Positions 7,364-16,036 of a DNA stretch of 43,479 bases are shown here, one piece after another. This DNA is from Oscillospiraceae bacterium (GTDB lineage Bacteria; Bacillota; Clostridia; Oscillospirales; Oscillospiraceae), in assembly GCA_021201735.1 (NCBI GenBank), contig JAJQEJ010000014.1, positions 1 to 43,479 of the forward strand, in the 5' to 3' direction. The notes under the pieces are model-generated. The model was not told the DNA's origin. It saw only the letters and a list, made by a program, of their open reading frames with translations, and did no database searches. Both the position numbers and the translations under genes were made by a program. Positions within the stretch are counted from its first letter, which is position 1, and each line of letters opens with the position of its first letter.

Positions 7364-8152
7364 ATGATTGACAAAAACGAGAGATTTGTTGGAAGACTTG
7401 ACGGCAGCGTATGTATTGTTACCGGCGGTGCCATGGGGATGGGCGCAGCGGCCAGCGAAATGTTTATCAGAGCTGGCGGACGCGTCGTCATCGCCGATTT
7501 TAACGAGGAGCTGGGACGCAAGCAGGTACAGCACCTGATTGACATGGGCGGAGAAGCCGCGTTTGTAAAAACCGATGTCTCCAAGGCAAAGGATGTTGCG
7601 GCAATGGTGCAGTTTGCCGTTGATACATACGGGGAACTGAATGTAGCGCTCAACAACGCCGCGCGTACACCGGATGACAAGCCCTTGGCCGAGATGGACG
7701 AGGCCGTCTATGACGCGCTGATGTCTGTGGACCTAAAGGGTGTGGCGCTGTGTCTCAAGTACGAGCTTGCGCAGATGGTGAAGCAGGGCAAGGGCGGCTC
7801 AATTATCAACACCTCCTCGGTCAGCGGAATCCGTCCCCAGCCGGGCACACCGCTCTATGTCGCCGCCAAACACGGCGTGATTGGACTGACCAAGGCAGCG
7901 GCTGTGGACTACTCCCACTATGGCATTCGGGTCAATGCAGTGGCCCCCGGCGCAATTGACACGCCGATGCTGCAAGGGGCAATTCAGCAATTTGGCCTCG
8001 AACCAATCTCATATGCCAAACAGCTGAGCATGCTCGGTCGCTTTGGCACCACGGAAGAGGTTGCAAAGGTTCACCTTTGGCTCGCCTCCGAAGACTCCTC
8101 CTTCGTCACCGGCGCAACGATTGCCGTCGATGGCGGCTACACGGCCATGTAA
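7364..8152 (+). CDS. SDR-family NAD(P)-dependent oxidoreductase
   Basis: A 262-aa classical short-chain dehydrogenase/reductase. The N-terminal Rossmann motif TGGAMGMG (TGxxxGxG type), the NNAA motif, the catalytic Ser in INTSSVSG, and Tyr/Lys in YVAAK are all present. The substrate-side segment NAVAPGAIDTPM and C-terminal GATIAVDGGYTAM are typical of FabG-like SDRs. The acidic residue after the second strand (VIADFN) suggests NAD(H) preference. The ATG at 7364 follows AAGGA with 7-nt spacing; an upstream in-frame start lacks a site and precedes the predicted transcription start. It is a single-gene unit with its own promoter and double hairpin terminator. The substrate cannot be told from sequence. 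Confidence 0.9.
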   Translation: MIDKNERFVGRLDGSVCIVTGGAMGMGAAASEMFIRAGGRVVIADFNEELGRKQVQHLIDMGGEAAFVKTDVSKAKDVAAMVQFAVDTYGELNVALNNAARTPDDKPLAEMDEAVYDALMSVDLKGVALCLKYELAQMVKQGKGGSIINTSSVSGIRPQPGTPLYVAAKHGVIGLTKAAAVDYSHYGIRVNAVAPGAIDTPMLQGAIQQFGLEPISYAKQLSMLGRFGTTEEVAKVHLWLASEDSSFVTGATIAVDGGYTAM

Positions 8153-8169
8153 TTTCCGCACATAAGAAA

Positions 8170-8212
8170 CAGGAGGCTGTAGGATCTGCTTCGTGGATCC
8201 CACAGCCTCCTG
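8170..8212 (+). terminator. Hairpin downstream of the SDR gene
   Basis: An 11-bp outer stem (8170-8180 with 8202-8212) continues into an inner GGATC/GATCC stem around a TGCTTCGTG-type loop. No T-run follows, so it may act with the next hairpin or stabilise the transcript 3' end. Confidence 0.5.
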
Positions 8213-8233
8213 CACCAAACGCAACTATCCAGC

Positions 8234-8279
8234 AAAAAAGGGTGCCCTGTAATCGCAGCGATTACAGGGCACCCTTTTT
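8234..8279. terminator. Bidirectional terminator between the SDR gene and tRNA genes
   Basis: A near-perfect palindrome of about 20 bp per arm centred on 8257 has A-runs on the left and T-runs on the right. It can terminate the SDR transcript from the left and the tRNA transcript from the right. Confidence 0.9.
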
Positions 8280-8282
8280 CAT

Positions 8283-8367
8283 TGGTGGAGGAGGATGGAT
8301 TCGAACCATCGAAGCAAGATGCAACAGATTTACAGTCTGCCCCCTTTGGCCACTCGGGAACTCCTCC
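8283..8367 (-). tRNA. tRNA-Tyr (anticodon GTA)
   Basis: An 85-nt class II tRNA with a long variable arm, CCA encoded at 8285-8283. The acceptor stem GGAGGAG/CTCCTCC and the T-loop GGTTCGAATCC are present. The anticodon loop CTGTAAA contains GTA. It is the second gene of a tRNA-Thr-tRNA-Tyr transcript. Confidence 0.95.
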
Positions 8368-8390
8368 ATAAATAAATGCAATCAAACGCG

Positions 8391-8466
8391 TGGAGCTGGT
8401 GGACGGACTTGAACCCCCGACCTGCTGATTACAAATCAGCTGCTCTACCAACTGAGCTACACCAGC
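8391..8466 (-). tRNA. tRNA-Thr (anticodon TGT)
   Basis: A 76-nt tRNA with encoded CCA (8393-8391), acceptor stem GCTGGTG/CACCAGC, D-arm TAGCTCAGTTGGTAGAGCA and T-arm GGGGGTTCAAGTCC. The anticodon loop TTTGTAA gives TGT, reading ACA threonine codons. It is the first gene after the promoter at 8549-8577. Confidence 0.95.
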
Positions 8467-8548
8467 TTATAAAACCCGGCATTTTCAATGGTTTGCAAAT
8501 CCACGCGCGCATCTTTCGCGCAATACGCAAGGCTAAGCAGCGGATTTT

Positions 8549-8577
8549 ATTATACTGCAAGTCCAAATGATTGTCAA
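8549..8577 (-). promoter_or_regulatory. Consensus promoter of the tRNA-Thr/tRNA-Tyr unit
   Basis: Perfect TTGACA (8577-8572), 17-bp spacer and perfect TATAAT (8554-8549) on the minus strand, about 83 bp ahead of tRNA-Thr. A consensus promoter of this strength suits a stable-RNA unit. Confidence 0.9.
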
Positions 8578-8610
8578 GCTTTTTCTCCTTTTTTACGCAT
8601 TTTTGCACGC

Positions 8611-9474
8611 TTAAATCCGCACAAGCTTCCGGAAGGATTCCGGTGCGAGGGCATAGAAGGCGACCGGCGCGTTGCCCACCGGCCGGGTGAGCTCCAGCAC
8701 GTTGGCATGGAGCGCCAGCCGACCGATGGGGTTTGTCGTTGCGCCGTACTGCTTATCTCCCGCCACCGGATGGCCTAAGTCCGACAGATGTACGCGGATC
8801 TGGTTTTTCCGTCCGGTCTCCAAATCCAGCTCGAGTAGTGTGTATGGGGCCTGCCTGCCCAGTACGCGGTAATGCGTGACCGCCGTTTTCCCGCCCTGCC
8901 CCGGCGGCACGGAGTAGACAAGGTGCGTCTTCGTCTCGCACAGCTCGGAGCGCACCGTGCCCTCCTGCGGCTGCACCTGTCCCTCCGCCACAGCCAGATA
9001 TCCACGGCGGCGGACAAGCGTCGCCCAATTGTCCTGATACAGGCGCTTGACCGCCTCTGTCTTTGCAAAAAGCAGCACGCCTGATGTATCCCTGTCCAGC
9101 CGGTGGACGATGAAGACACGCCCGCCGTTTTTCTGCTGCAAATACTCATTTACCTGGCGATATACCGTGCGGTCTTTTTCCCGCTCGGTCGCAATGGTGA
9201 GTATGCCCGCGGGCTTATCCACCACGAGGATCTCCTCATCCTCATAGACCACCGGAAATGGGCACGCTGCGTGGGCAGGCTCCGGCGGACGAATCTCCAC
9301 CCGCTGTCCGGGCTGGAGGGAATAGTCAAACTGCTTGACTGGCTTACCGTCCACCCAAATCTGGCCCCACTTTAACAGTGATTTCAGATTGTTGCGGGAT
9401 TTCCCCTGCCCGTTTTCCAGCAGGAACGGAAGCAGGGCGCACGGCACCTGCACAAGATAGCTCTGCCCTTCCAT
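8611..9474 (-). CDS. RluA-family 23S rRNA-type pseudouridine synthase
   Basis: A 287-aa pseudouridine synthase of the RluC/RluD group. An N-terminal S4-like region (SLLKWGQIWVDGKPV, PGQRVEI) precedes the catalytic domain, with the catalytic Asp in HRLDRDTSG, the conserved PAGIL segment, and RKNQIRVHLSDLGHPVAGD near the C-terminus. These enzymes isomerise specific uridines in rRNA or tRNA; the target cannot be assigned. It lies downstream of the strong tRNA promoter but in the opposite sense of flow (upstream of it on the minus strand), so it is not co-transcribed with the tRNAs by that promoter. The ATG is preceded by AGGTGG at close spacing. A second paralogue lies at 14075-14977. Confidence 0.9.
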   Translation of the reverse strand: MEGQSYLVQVPCALLPFLLENGQGKSRNNLKSLLKWGQIWVDGKPVKQFDYSLQPGQRVEIRPPEPAHAACPFPVVYEDEEILVVDKPAGILTIATEREKDRTVYRQVNEYLQQKNGGRVFIVHRLDRDTSGVLLFAKTEAVKRLYQDNWATLVRRRGYLAVAEGQVQPQEGTVRSELCETKTHLVYSVPPGQGGKTAVTHYRVLGRQAPYTLLELDLETGRKNQIRVHLSDLGHPVAGDKQYGATTNPIGRLALHANVLELTRPVGNAPVAFYALAPESFRKLVRI

Positions 9475-9505
9475 ACGCCACCTGCTTCCCGTTAAAATTC
9501 ATGCA

Positions 9506-12500
9506 TTACCGCATGGAATAGAGCACTTTCGCAGACTCGGCGCGGGTGATGGGGCTCGTTGCGTTAATCTTATTGTTAGAGCCGGTGATGATCCCCTGTC
9601 CCACGAGTGAAGCGACATAAGACGCCGCCCACGACGGCACCTGCGCCGCATCGGTGAAGGAGGATAGGCTCACCTCCGGAAAACCCCTCGCCTGAATGCG
9701 TCCGAGCACCGTCATCGCTTCTGCGCGACTGAGGTTCGACTGCGGATTGCACAGAAGCTTACCACCGCTCTGCGTCCCCTGCACAACGCCGAGCGAGTAG
9801 AGCGCCTTGAAGCTGCCCAGCGCCCAGTCTGGAATGCTGCCCGCGTCTGCAAAGGGCAGGTTTACGCCGCTGTATGCGCTGCTGTCCAACTCCATCCAGC
9901 GCGCCAGCATGGTAAAGAATTCCGCCCTTGAGATGTTGGCGTCCGGATAGTAATAGATCCCTTTGCTCGTCTGCGTGCCGTTTGCCACCTGAATATCATA
10001 GAGATATTCAATGTACATTCTTCCCCAGTGGCTCGATACATCCTGGAATATCTGCGCTTTGCTGGAGACGGCAGGCAGGTCGGCGCTGCCGCGCGCACGG
10101 TTGCCACTGGCATCCGACGCAATGATGGCGATGTGGTGAGTCTGACTGTCCGCCTCCGGCAGCGTCGCGGTCAGCGTCCCAGTACTGGCATCCCATGCAA
10201 AATCACGGGCGACGCCGTCCAGCGTGAGAGAGATATTTTCTTTGTTTATGGCTGTGTCCACATTGTCTTTGATGGTTGCGCTCAGCTGTGTACCATTTCG
10301 TGCCGCTGTAATGGCGGGTGCGGTTGTATCCTGCGTGGTTGTGTTCCCGGTTGTAATCTGATCGAGATAGACCGTCCCTGCCGTTTTCGCGCCGCCACTA
10401 TAGACAACCTGCACACTCTCTATCGTCGCCGCGCCGCTCGGAATCGCCGCCGTGACCCACTTCCAGCCGGTGAAATCCAGCGTTGTCAGCGCCACCGTGC
10501 TCTGCACGCCGGATGCGTCCGCGAGCTTCGCCGTGAGCGCATTGCCGGAACCGTCCCCATATACCCACAGGCAAAGGTAGGCATCGCCACTCCCCAGTGT
10601 CATAGAGGCCGCCGCCGATGCGGTGCCCGAACCGGCGGTGTCGTAGTCCAGGCGTGCACTCTTCAGGCCGTATTTTACATAGTTGAGATCATCCTCCAGC
10701 GAAACCGTCATGCCGGAACCGGCGCTGAGGGACACGGTCGATTCAAAGGACGCCACCTCGGTCACTTTGCCGACCACGGTGACCGGTATACTGGCGGCTT
10801 TTCCACCCGCGCTGACGGTGATGGTTCCCGTGCCCCCGGTACCGTTGGCGGTGAACGCGCCATTCTGGTCGATGGTGCCGACCCCGCCGCTGACCGACCA
10901 TGTAAAGGCGGCGTCACTCGTATACATGGTGAGTCCCTTATACGTCGCCGACGCGGAAAGGTCGACCACCCAGTCCTGCCGCGCCTGTATACTGGTGACC
11001 TCCTGACCGGTGCTCTCGTTGATCACCTTGATGCTGTCTGCCTTATTCCACGTGGTGAGGTATGCTGACCCCGTTGCATTGCCGTCGGCTGCCTGCACCT
11101 GTACCACACTGCCGTCTGTTGTGCCCGCGGTAAACAGCCCGCCTGTTGTCACCGTGCCGTCTCCGCTTACAACAGAATACTCCGGCTGGCCCCCATAGGA
11201 CATGGAATAGTAGTTGGTGTCAAGCCCTGTACTTTTCATCTGTACCGAAGATCCCGCCAGAATCATCCCGCCGTTCGGCGACACCTGCAGTGCCCCTAGC
11301 TCCCCGGTTGCCTTCTGCGTTGTGGTAAGGAACAGCGCCGTACTGACCGAACGCTGCGAGCCGTCGGACGGGCTGTTGATCACCTGCATGCTGGAGCTAT
11401 CCGGGTAGGTCACGCCGGTCGTGGTGGAACCGCCGCCGTCCATAGAAAGCACATCCACACAGCCCAGCTCTACCATCCGCTGCGCCACCTGCGTCATGGT
11501 CGCGCCGACGCTGTGCCCGGACTGATTGCCGTCCATGGTGTAAAAAATCACACTGCCGTCGGCCTTGACGCCAACCGCGCTGCGCGCTCTTTGTCCCGTC
11601 TCCAGTCCGCTCTCCACGACCCCGTTTGTCACCATCTTGTATAGCCCGCCGAGCGCGGTGGTCGCCTCGGACCACCGCGCGTCGGGCGCGCAAACATCAA
11701 TGTCGACCGTGTCGCCTACCGTAAGTTTTTTCAACCGCTCAACCAGTGTTGCATCCGCCTGTTTATTGATGGAAAGGATGACGCAACCGGACGGGATTGC
11801 GGTGGCGCTGCTGGTCTCCAGCACCTGTTCCACCACATAATGCACACGCCCGCCCACCTTGAGCTTGTCCGATGTGGTCACCTGATAGCCCTGGCTACTC
11901 GTAACCGTCTCTCCGAGATTGTCCGTCACCGGGCGCAAAATCACATCCACGCCCTCACTTGTGTTGCGCGTAGTGGAGTAAAAATCCTCTGTGAATATGA
12001 AATACCCGCCCTCCACGGTACGCACTTTATTAATGCCGCCGTTCACCGCGTTGTTTTCCCCCAAAAAGGACGCGCTGATGGTGATATCATGCTTTTTAAT
12101 AAAGGCGGTGCCGTCCGGCAAAAACCCGATGCCGTAAAAGTACGGGGTGCAGACACGGATCACGCCGTCTGTGATGACAATCCCGATGGGGTTGCCGGTC
12201 GCGAACACAAAGTAATCTCCGTTTATACCGCTTACGACGCGCTTCCCCTGCGATTCCAGACGCTTTGCCATGGTACTGAGCGTCTCCAGCTTCGATACGT
12301 TTTCCCCATAGGACACCGTTGGCGTGACCTGTGTGTTAGGCGTATATGTAAAAAACCACTCCTTACGAAAATCGGAGTAGGTATCGCTCCAAATGGTTTC
12401 ACTTGTGAGCGTGGTTCCGGTTGCAATTTCACTCGTTTCGCGCTTCAGCTCCGTCCCCATTGCCTGCGAGGCCGCTGCCGCGGGGGCAAGCGCGCACGCC

Positions 12501-12547
12501 AGTGCCAGCGTCAGCGCCAGCGCCCTTTGCTTGAATTTACTCTTCAT
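9506..12547 (-). CDS. S-layer-anchored NAGPA-domain (phosphodiester glycosidase-like) protein
   Basis: A 1,013-aa exported protein. After a signal peptide (LALTLALACALAPAAAAS), residues about 75-410 form a NAGPA domain (PF09992), with VSGINGDYFVFATGNPIG, ARSAVGVKADGSVIFYTMDG and VDVLSMDGGGSTT. The middle holds Ig-like and beta-sandwich segments (WSVSGGVGTIDQNGAFTANG; a carbohydrate-binding-like stretch ending VYLDQI). The last ~170 residues are three SLH repeats (FQDVSSHWG, ISRAEFFTMLARWM, LSRAEAMTVLGRI, ITRAESAKVLYSM). SLH domains bind pyruvylated wall polymers, so it is displayed on the cell surface. NAGPA proteins cleave GlcNAc-phosphodiester linkages; an exopolymer role is inferred. The ATG at 12547 starts the signal peptide; an upstream in-frame ATG at 12622 lies in the leader. 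Confidence 0.9.
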   Translation of the reverse strand: MKSKFKQRALALTLALACALAPAAAASQAMGTELKRETSEIATGTTLTSETIWSDTYSDFRKEWFFTYTPNTQVTPTVSYGENVSKLETLSTMAKRLESQGKRVVSGINGDYFVFATGNPIGIVITDGVIRVCTPYFYGIGFLPDGTAFIKKHDITISASFLGENNAVNGGINKVRTVEGGYFIFTEDFYSTTRNTSEGVDVILRPVTDNLGETVTSSQGYQVTTSDKLKVGGRVHYVVEQVLETSSATAIPSGCVILSINKQADATLVERLKKLTVGDTVDIDVCAPDARWSEATTALGGLYKMVTNGVVESGLETGQRARSAVGVKADGSVIFYTMDGNQSGHSVGATMTQVAQRMVELGCVDVLSMDGGGSTTTGVTYPDSSSMQVINSPSDGSQRSVSTALFLTTTQKATGELGALQVSPNGGMILAGSSVQMKSTGLDTNYYSMSYGGQPEYSVVSGDGTVTTGGLFTAGTTDGSVVQVQAADGNATGSAYLTTWNKADSIKVINESTGQEVTSIQARQDWVVDLSASATYKGLTMYTSDAAFTWSVSGGVGTIDQNGAFTANGTGGTGTITVSAGGKAASIPVTVVGKVTEVASFESTVSLSAGSGMTVSLEDDLNYVKYGLKSARLDYDTAGSGTASAAASMTLGSGDAYLCLWVYGDGSGNALTAKLADASGVQSTVALTTLDFTGWKWVTAAIPSGAATIESVQVVYSGGAKTAGTVYLDQITTGNTTTQDTTAPAITAARNGTQLSATIKDNVDTAINKENISLTLDGVARDFAWDASTGTLTATLPEADSQTHHIAIIASDASGNRARGSADLPAVSSKAQIFQDVSSHWGRMYIEYLYDIQVANGTQTSKGIYYYPDANISRAEFFTMLARWMELDSSAYSGVNLPFADAGSIPDWALGSFKALYSLGVVQGTQSGGKLLCNPQSNLSRAEAMTVLGRIQARGFPEVSLSSFTDAAQVPSWAASYVASLVGQGIITGSNNKINATSPITRAESAKVLYSMR

Positions 12548-12637
12548 TTCTCTGGTAGTCCTTTCTTTTTTAACGTCGAACCGGAAAGGATGCCACAATC
12601 GTCCACGCAATCCCATCGGCAAAAAGACACTTGTCTT

Positions 12638-12666
12638 ATATTAACACACTTCAGACGTGATGTAAA
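12638..12666 (-). promoter_or_regulatory. Promoter of the NAGPA-SLH gene
   Basis: TTTACA (12666-12661), a 17-bp spacer and TAATAT (12643-12638) on the minus strand, between the hemW stop and the NAGPA-SLH gene. The leader would be about 85 nt. Confidence 0.6.
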
Positions 12667-12686
12667 TACGGAATCTCCCGCTCCGG

Positions 12687-13901
12687 CTACATCCCGTCAT
12701 TGAGTTCCCGCTCTTTTTCGCCGCTGCGCAAGCGTGGGATGGTTTTCTCCAGGGTGGCCGCCTCTTGCACTTCAAGCAACTGGCCAATCAGCTCGTTGGA
12801 GACCAAAAAGCCCTTGGGGGTAAAGTGCCAGCGGCGGTCGTGGCGCGCGGCCCAGCCCTGCTGCTCAAACTCCTGCAGCTTTTGCTCAATCGGCTCAAAG
12901 TTCATAAAAAACTCCCGCCGGTATTCCCACTCTTCAATTCCCCGCGTGGTGCGCAGATGGAGCATCAGGTACTCGGTGCCGCGCTCCCGCTGGGCAATCA
13001 GCTCATATTCATCCACCAGCACACCGCCGTTGCAGGCCCGGTCAATATACTGCTCCAGATCCTTTACAAAAGAATACCTTCGCCCGCCAAAATCCGAGTG
13101 CGCACCCGGCCCAAAGCCAATATACGGCCGCCCCATCCAATACTTCAGATTGTGGCGGGACTGGCAGCCCGGGCGGGCAAAATTAGAGATTTCATACTGG
13201 TGGTAGCCCGCCAGCGCCAGCCGCTCCACCATCCAGAGGTACATATCGGCCTGCAGATCCTCGTCGGGCAGTATCTCCCCGTGGATCACACGCTGGTCGA
13301 GCGGCGTACCCGACTCCACCTTGAGGCCATAGCAGGACATATGCTCCGGCTGCAGCGCAAGTATCTGCTCCACGGTGTTCTGCCAGCTTGTCATATCCTG
13401 CCCCGGTAGCCCGTAGATCAAGTCTGCACTGATATTCTTTATCTTGGCCTCCCGCGCGGCACCGATCACCTGCTGCGCCTGTGCAAAGGTATGCAGCCTC
13501 CGCAGCGACGCAAGCTCACTGTCCGACGCGGACTGCACGCCGAGCGACAGACGGGTTACCCCAGCGCGGCTCAGCTCGGTCAGCCGCCGCTTATCCAGAC
13601 TGTCCGGGTTCCCCTCCAGCGTAATTTCCGCATCCCGCGCGACGTCAAAACTCTTTTGCAGGGTGCGCAACAGGGTGCGCAAGCGTTTTTCTCCAAACAC
13701 GCTTGGGGTTCCTCCGCCAAAATAAATCGTATCCACACGGTAGCCACTGGCAAGCGGCGCCGTCTCTTTGATATGGATCAAAAGCGCTTTGAGATAGTCG
13801 TCCATGCGAGACTCTTTCCCCGCGAGGGAATAGAAATCGCAATAGTCACATTTACTGCGGCAAAAGGGAATATGCACATAGAGCCCCAGATTATCTGCCA
13901 T
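12687..13901 (-). CDS. hemW: HemW-like radical SAM protein (heme chaperone / coproporphyrinogen oxidase family)
   Basis: A 404-aa radical SAM protein. LGLYVHIPFCRSKCDYCDF near the N-terminus gives the CX3CX2C cluster motif, followed by TIYFGGGTPS, EITLEGNPDS, LSLGVQS and the HemN C-terminal domain (YEISNFARPG, LKYWMGRPYIGFGPGAHS). The family includes HemW, a heme-binding protein once annotated as oxygen-independent coproporphyrinogen III oxidase. No heme-synthesis genes neighbour it. The start at 13901 (MADNLGLYVHIPFC) matches the usual family N-terminus; the frame extends further upstream but without family similarity. It is divergent from the pseudouridine synthase at 14075, with AT-rich DNA between them. 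Confidence 0.9.
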   Translation of the reverse strand: MADNLGLYVHIPFCRSKCDYCDFYSLAGKESRMDDYLKALLIHIKETAPLASGYRVDTIYFGGGTPSVFGEKRLRTLLRTLQKSFDVARDAEITLEGNPDSLDKRRLTELSRAGVTRLSLGVQSASDSELASLRRLHTFAQAQQVIGAAREAKIKNISADLIYGLPGQDMTSWQNTVEQILALQPEHMSCYGLKVESGTPLDQRVIHGEILPDEDLQADMYLWMVERLALAGYHQYEISNFARPGCQSRHNLKYWMGRPYIGFGPGAHSDFGGRRYSFVKDLEQYIDRACNGGVLVDEYELIAQRERGTEYLMLHLRTTRGIEEWEYRREFFMNFEPIEQKLQEFEQQGWAARHDRRWHFTPKGFLVSNELIGQLLEVQEAATLEKTIPRLRSGEKERELNDGM

Positions 13902-14074
13902 ATCCGGTTTACCCCGCTTTCCTGAATGCGCTTCCGGGTTGCAAAATAATGCAAAAGTGATTAAGATACGGATAGCGCCCTCTATATTCCAGTTTTTTAT
14001 TTTATACTTTTTTTGGGCAAAAAGCAATGCAGATGAGGGAATGTAATATATTTCCTCCTGAAACGAGGTCTCCT

Positions 14075-14977
14075 ATGCCAGAATTCATACCGCGGCGGCT
14101 GTCGCTGACCATCGACACGTCCCTCTCCGGCAAAACGGTGGATGAGGTGCTCCGCAAGCAGCTGCACCTCTCCGGCACCATGGTCAAGCGCGCAAAACGG
14201 ATCCCAGACGGCATTTTGCTCGATGGTGTCCCGGTGTTTGTCATTGTGCACGTCCAGGCCGGGCAGCGGCTTTCCGTCGTCATCGGGGACGATGCAGAAA
14301 CGGGCGATCTCATCCCAACGCCGGGTTCTTTCAACATTGTGTTTGAGGATGAGGACCTGCTCATCCTTGACAAGCCCGCCGGACTCCCTGTTCACCCTCA
14401 TACGGGGGAGCAGGTGCACACCCTCGCCAATCACGTCGCTTTTTATTATGGGCAGACAGGCCAGCACTGCCGCTTTCGCCCGGTGAACCGCCTGGATCGA
14501 GGCACCTCCGGGCTCCTGTGCGTCGCCAAGCACGCACACATACAGTCCCTGCTGAAAGCCCAGCTACACACCGGCGCTTTCGTGCGAAGGTATTGCGCCG
14601 TCTGTGTCGGCGCGCCCGAACCATCTTCCGGTGTCATTGACGCGCCCATTGGCCGCGCCGCGGATTCCTCCATCCGCCACATGGTGTGTCCGGATGGGAA
14701 ACCGGCGCGCACCCGCTACGAAACACGCAGTATCCACGGCCCGTTTGCACTTGTCGACCTGCTGCTGGAAACGGGGCGCACCCATCAAATCCGGGTACAC
14801 ATGGCGCACATCGGTTGCCCGCTTGTGGGCGATTTTCTCTACGGAACGGAGGACCACACCCTCATCTCCCGCCCTGCACTCCACGCGTGCAGTCTGCGCC
14901 TCAGCCATCCGCTCACCGGCGGTGTCCACACATGGCACAGTCCACTGCCCGCCGACATCCGCACGCTACTTACTTAG
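14075..14977 (+). CDS. RluA-family pseudouridine synthase
   Basis: A 300-aa member of the RluA/RluD family. DLLILDKPAGLPVHPHTGE, the catalytic Asp in NRLDRGTSGLLCVAK, and GRTHQIRVHMAHIGCPLVGDFLYG are clear. The ATG at 14075 follows GAGG at about 7 nt, and is preferred over an upstream in-frame ATG at 14027. It converges on the radical SAM gene, with the last 4 nt overlapping. The product is distinct from the paralogue at 8611-9474, so the two probably modify different RNA sites; targets cannot be assigned from sequence. Confidence 0.9.
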   Translation: MPEFIPRRLSLTIDTSLSGKTVDEVLRKQLHLSGTMVKRAKRIPDGILLDGVPVFVIVHVQAGQRLSVVIGDDAETGDLIPTPGSFNIVFEDEDLLILDKPAGLPVHPHTGEQVHTLANHVAFYYGQTGQHCRFRPVNRLDRGTSGLLCVAKHAHIQSLLKAQLHTGAFVRRYCAVCVGAPEPSSGVIDAPIGRAADSSIRHMVCPDGKPARTRYETRSIHGPFALVDLLLETGRTHQIRVHMAHIGCPLVGDFLYGTEDHTLISRPALHACSLRLSHPLTGGVHTWHSPLPADIRTLLT

Positions 14978-15852
14978 ACGCCCGTCAGGTCAAACGGGGG
15001 GATAAAGCACGCGTCGCCCGACGCGCGCTCCTGCACAAACCCCTCTAACCCCAGCTGGCGCATGTAGTCGGTTGCCGCGCGCACTTCCGAGCCGCGCACG
15101 GCGCGCCCGAGCGGCGGGTATGCCGCCGCATCGGCCCACGGTGTGTACTGGCTCATGAGGGAAAACAAAACCGTCCCGCGCGGGAAGACCTCGGCCACCC
15201 AGTCCATCACAGCCTTTGCTCCCGCAAGCTGCCCGGGCAGCAGGAGATGCCGGATGACCACGCCCCGCTGGAGCAACCCCTCCGACAGGACGCACGGCCC
15301 TGTCTGCCGCACCATCTCTTGTATGGCCGCCATAGCGATCTCCGGATAGTCCACCGCGCCGGAATACCGTGCGCTGACGGCTCCATCCAGATATTTCAGG
15401 TCAGGCAGGTAGACCTGCACCTTCCCCTCTATGCGGCGCAGGGTTTCCACCTTGTCATACCCGCCGGAGTTCCACACAACCGGCACCGGCAGCGGCTGCT
15501 CGAGCAGCGTGTCAAGGACGTGGGCGTAATGGGTGGGGTTCACAAAATTGATATTATGCGCCCCCTGCCGGACGAGCGACAGGCAGATCTCCCGCAGGCA
15601 GTCGATGGAAATGACTTTTCCGAAATTTCGGTGGCTAATCTCCTCATTCTGACAAAAAACGCACTGTAGTGTGCATCCGGAGAAAAAAACCGTGCCTGAG
15701 CCGCGCTTACCCGCAATCGGCGGTTCCTCCCACAGGTGCAGCGCGGCGCGGGCCACCACCGGCAGGGACGGCATGGCGCAGACGCCCTCCCCTTCAGACT
15801 CTCCGCGCAGGGCATCACAGCCGCGCGGGCATATGCTGCACCGCAAAATCAT
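14974..15852 (-). CDS. PflX-like radical SAM protein (pyruvate formate-lyase activase homologue)
   Basis: A 292-aa member of COG1313. The radical SAM motif is C60-X3-C64-X2-C67 in FSGCTLQCVFCQNEEIS. Four further cysteines near the N-terminus (C5, C8, C12, C25 in CSICPRGC and GVC) probably bind a second metal site. The conserved NINFVNPTHY, PVVWNSGGYD, YLPDLKYLD and VVIRHLLLPG segments support the family. The start at 15852 has AAGGAGG immediately upstream; an in-frame ATG 27 nt earlier lacks a site. These proteins resemble glycyl-radical activases but their substrate is unknown; no glycyl-radical enzyme gene is nearby. It lies downstream of mutY across a 137-bp palindromic element. Confidence 0.9.
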   Translation of the reverse strand: MILRCSICPRGCDALRGESEGEGVCAMPSLPVVARAALHLWEEPPIAGKRGSGTVFFSGCTLQCVFCQNEEISHRNFGKVISIDCLREICLSLVRQGAHNINFVNPTHYAHVLDTLLEQPLPVPVVWNSGGYDKVETLRRIEGKVQVYLPDLKYLDGAVSARYSGAVDYPEIAMAAIQEMVRQTGPCVLSEGLLQRGVVIRHLLLPGQLAGAKAVMDWVAEVFPRGTVLFSLMSQYTPWADAAAYPPLGRAVRGSEVRAATDYMRQLGLEGFVQERASGDACFIPPFDLTGV

Positions 15853-15899
15853 CCGCCCTCCTTCTGGTTCATGCGCCAAGATAGTACTTTACACGCCTA

Positions 15900-16036
15900 A
15901 TACTACGCTCCAATTGAAAGAGTCAATTGGAGCGGCGGTGCCTGTGGCACCGCGCCGCTATGCGGCACGTCTCATAAGCTCCGTACGCGCTCCGCGCTAT
16001 CAATCGCTATGCAGCGATTGATACGGAGGCTAGTAT
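15900..16036. repeat. 137-bp compound palindromic element at the mutY 3' end
   Basis: The ends (15900-15911 and 16025-16036) are imperfect inverted repeats, 10 of 12 matching. Inside are hairpins at 15907-15933 (11-bp stem, 5-nt loop), 15935-15953 (8-bp stem, loop TGT), 15954-15966 (5-bp stem) and 15998-16023 (10-bp stem, 6-nt loop) with a further outer arm. The mutY stop codon (16030-16032) lies in the right terminal repeat. Nearly every base can pair, as in REP/MITE-like mobile palindromes or a structured RNA. No second copy was seen in the window. Confidence 0.75.

Noticed and set aside
10028-11068. Plus-strand open frame of about 350 codons opposite the NAGPA-SLH gene.
   Set aside because: It is rich in Arg, Cys and His from GC-skewed antisense codons and shows no family motifs.
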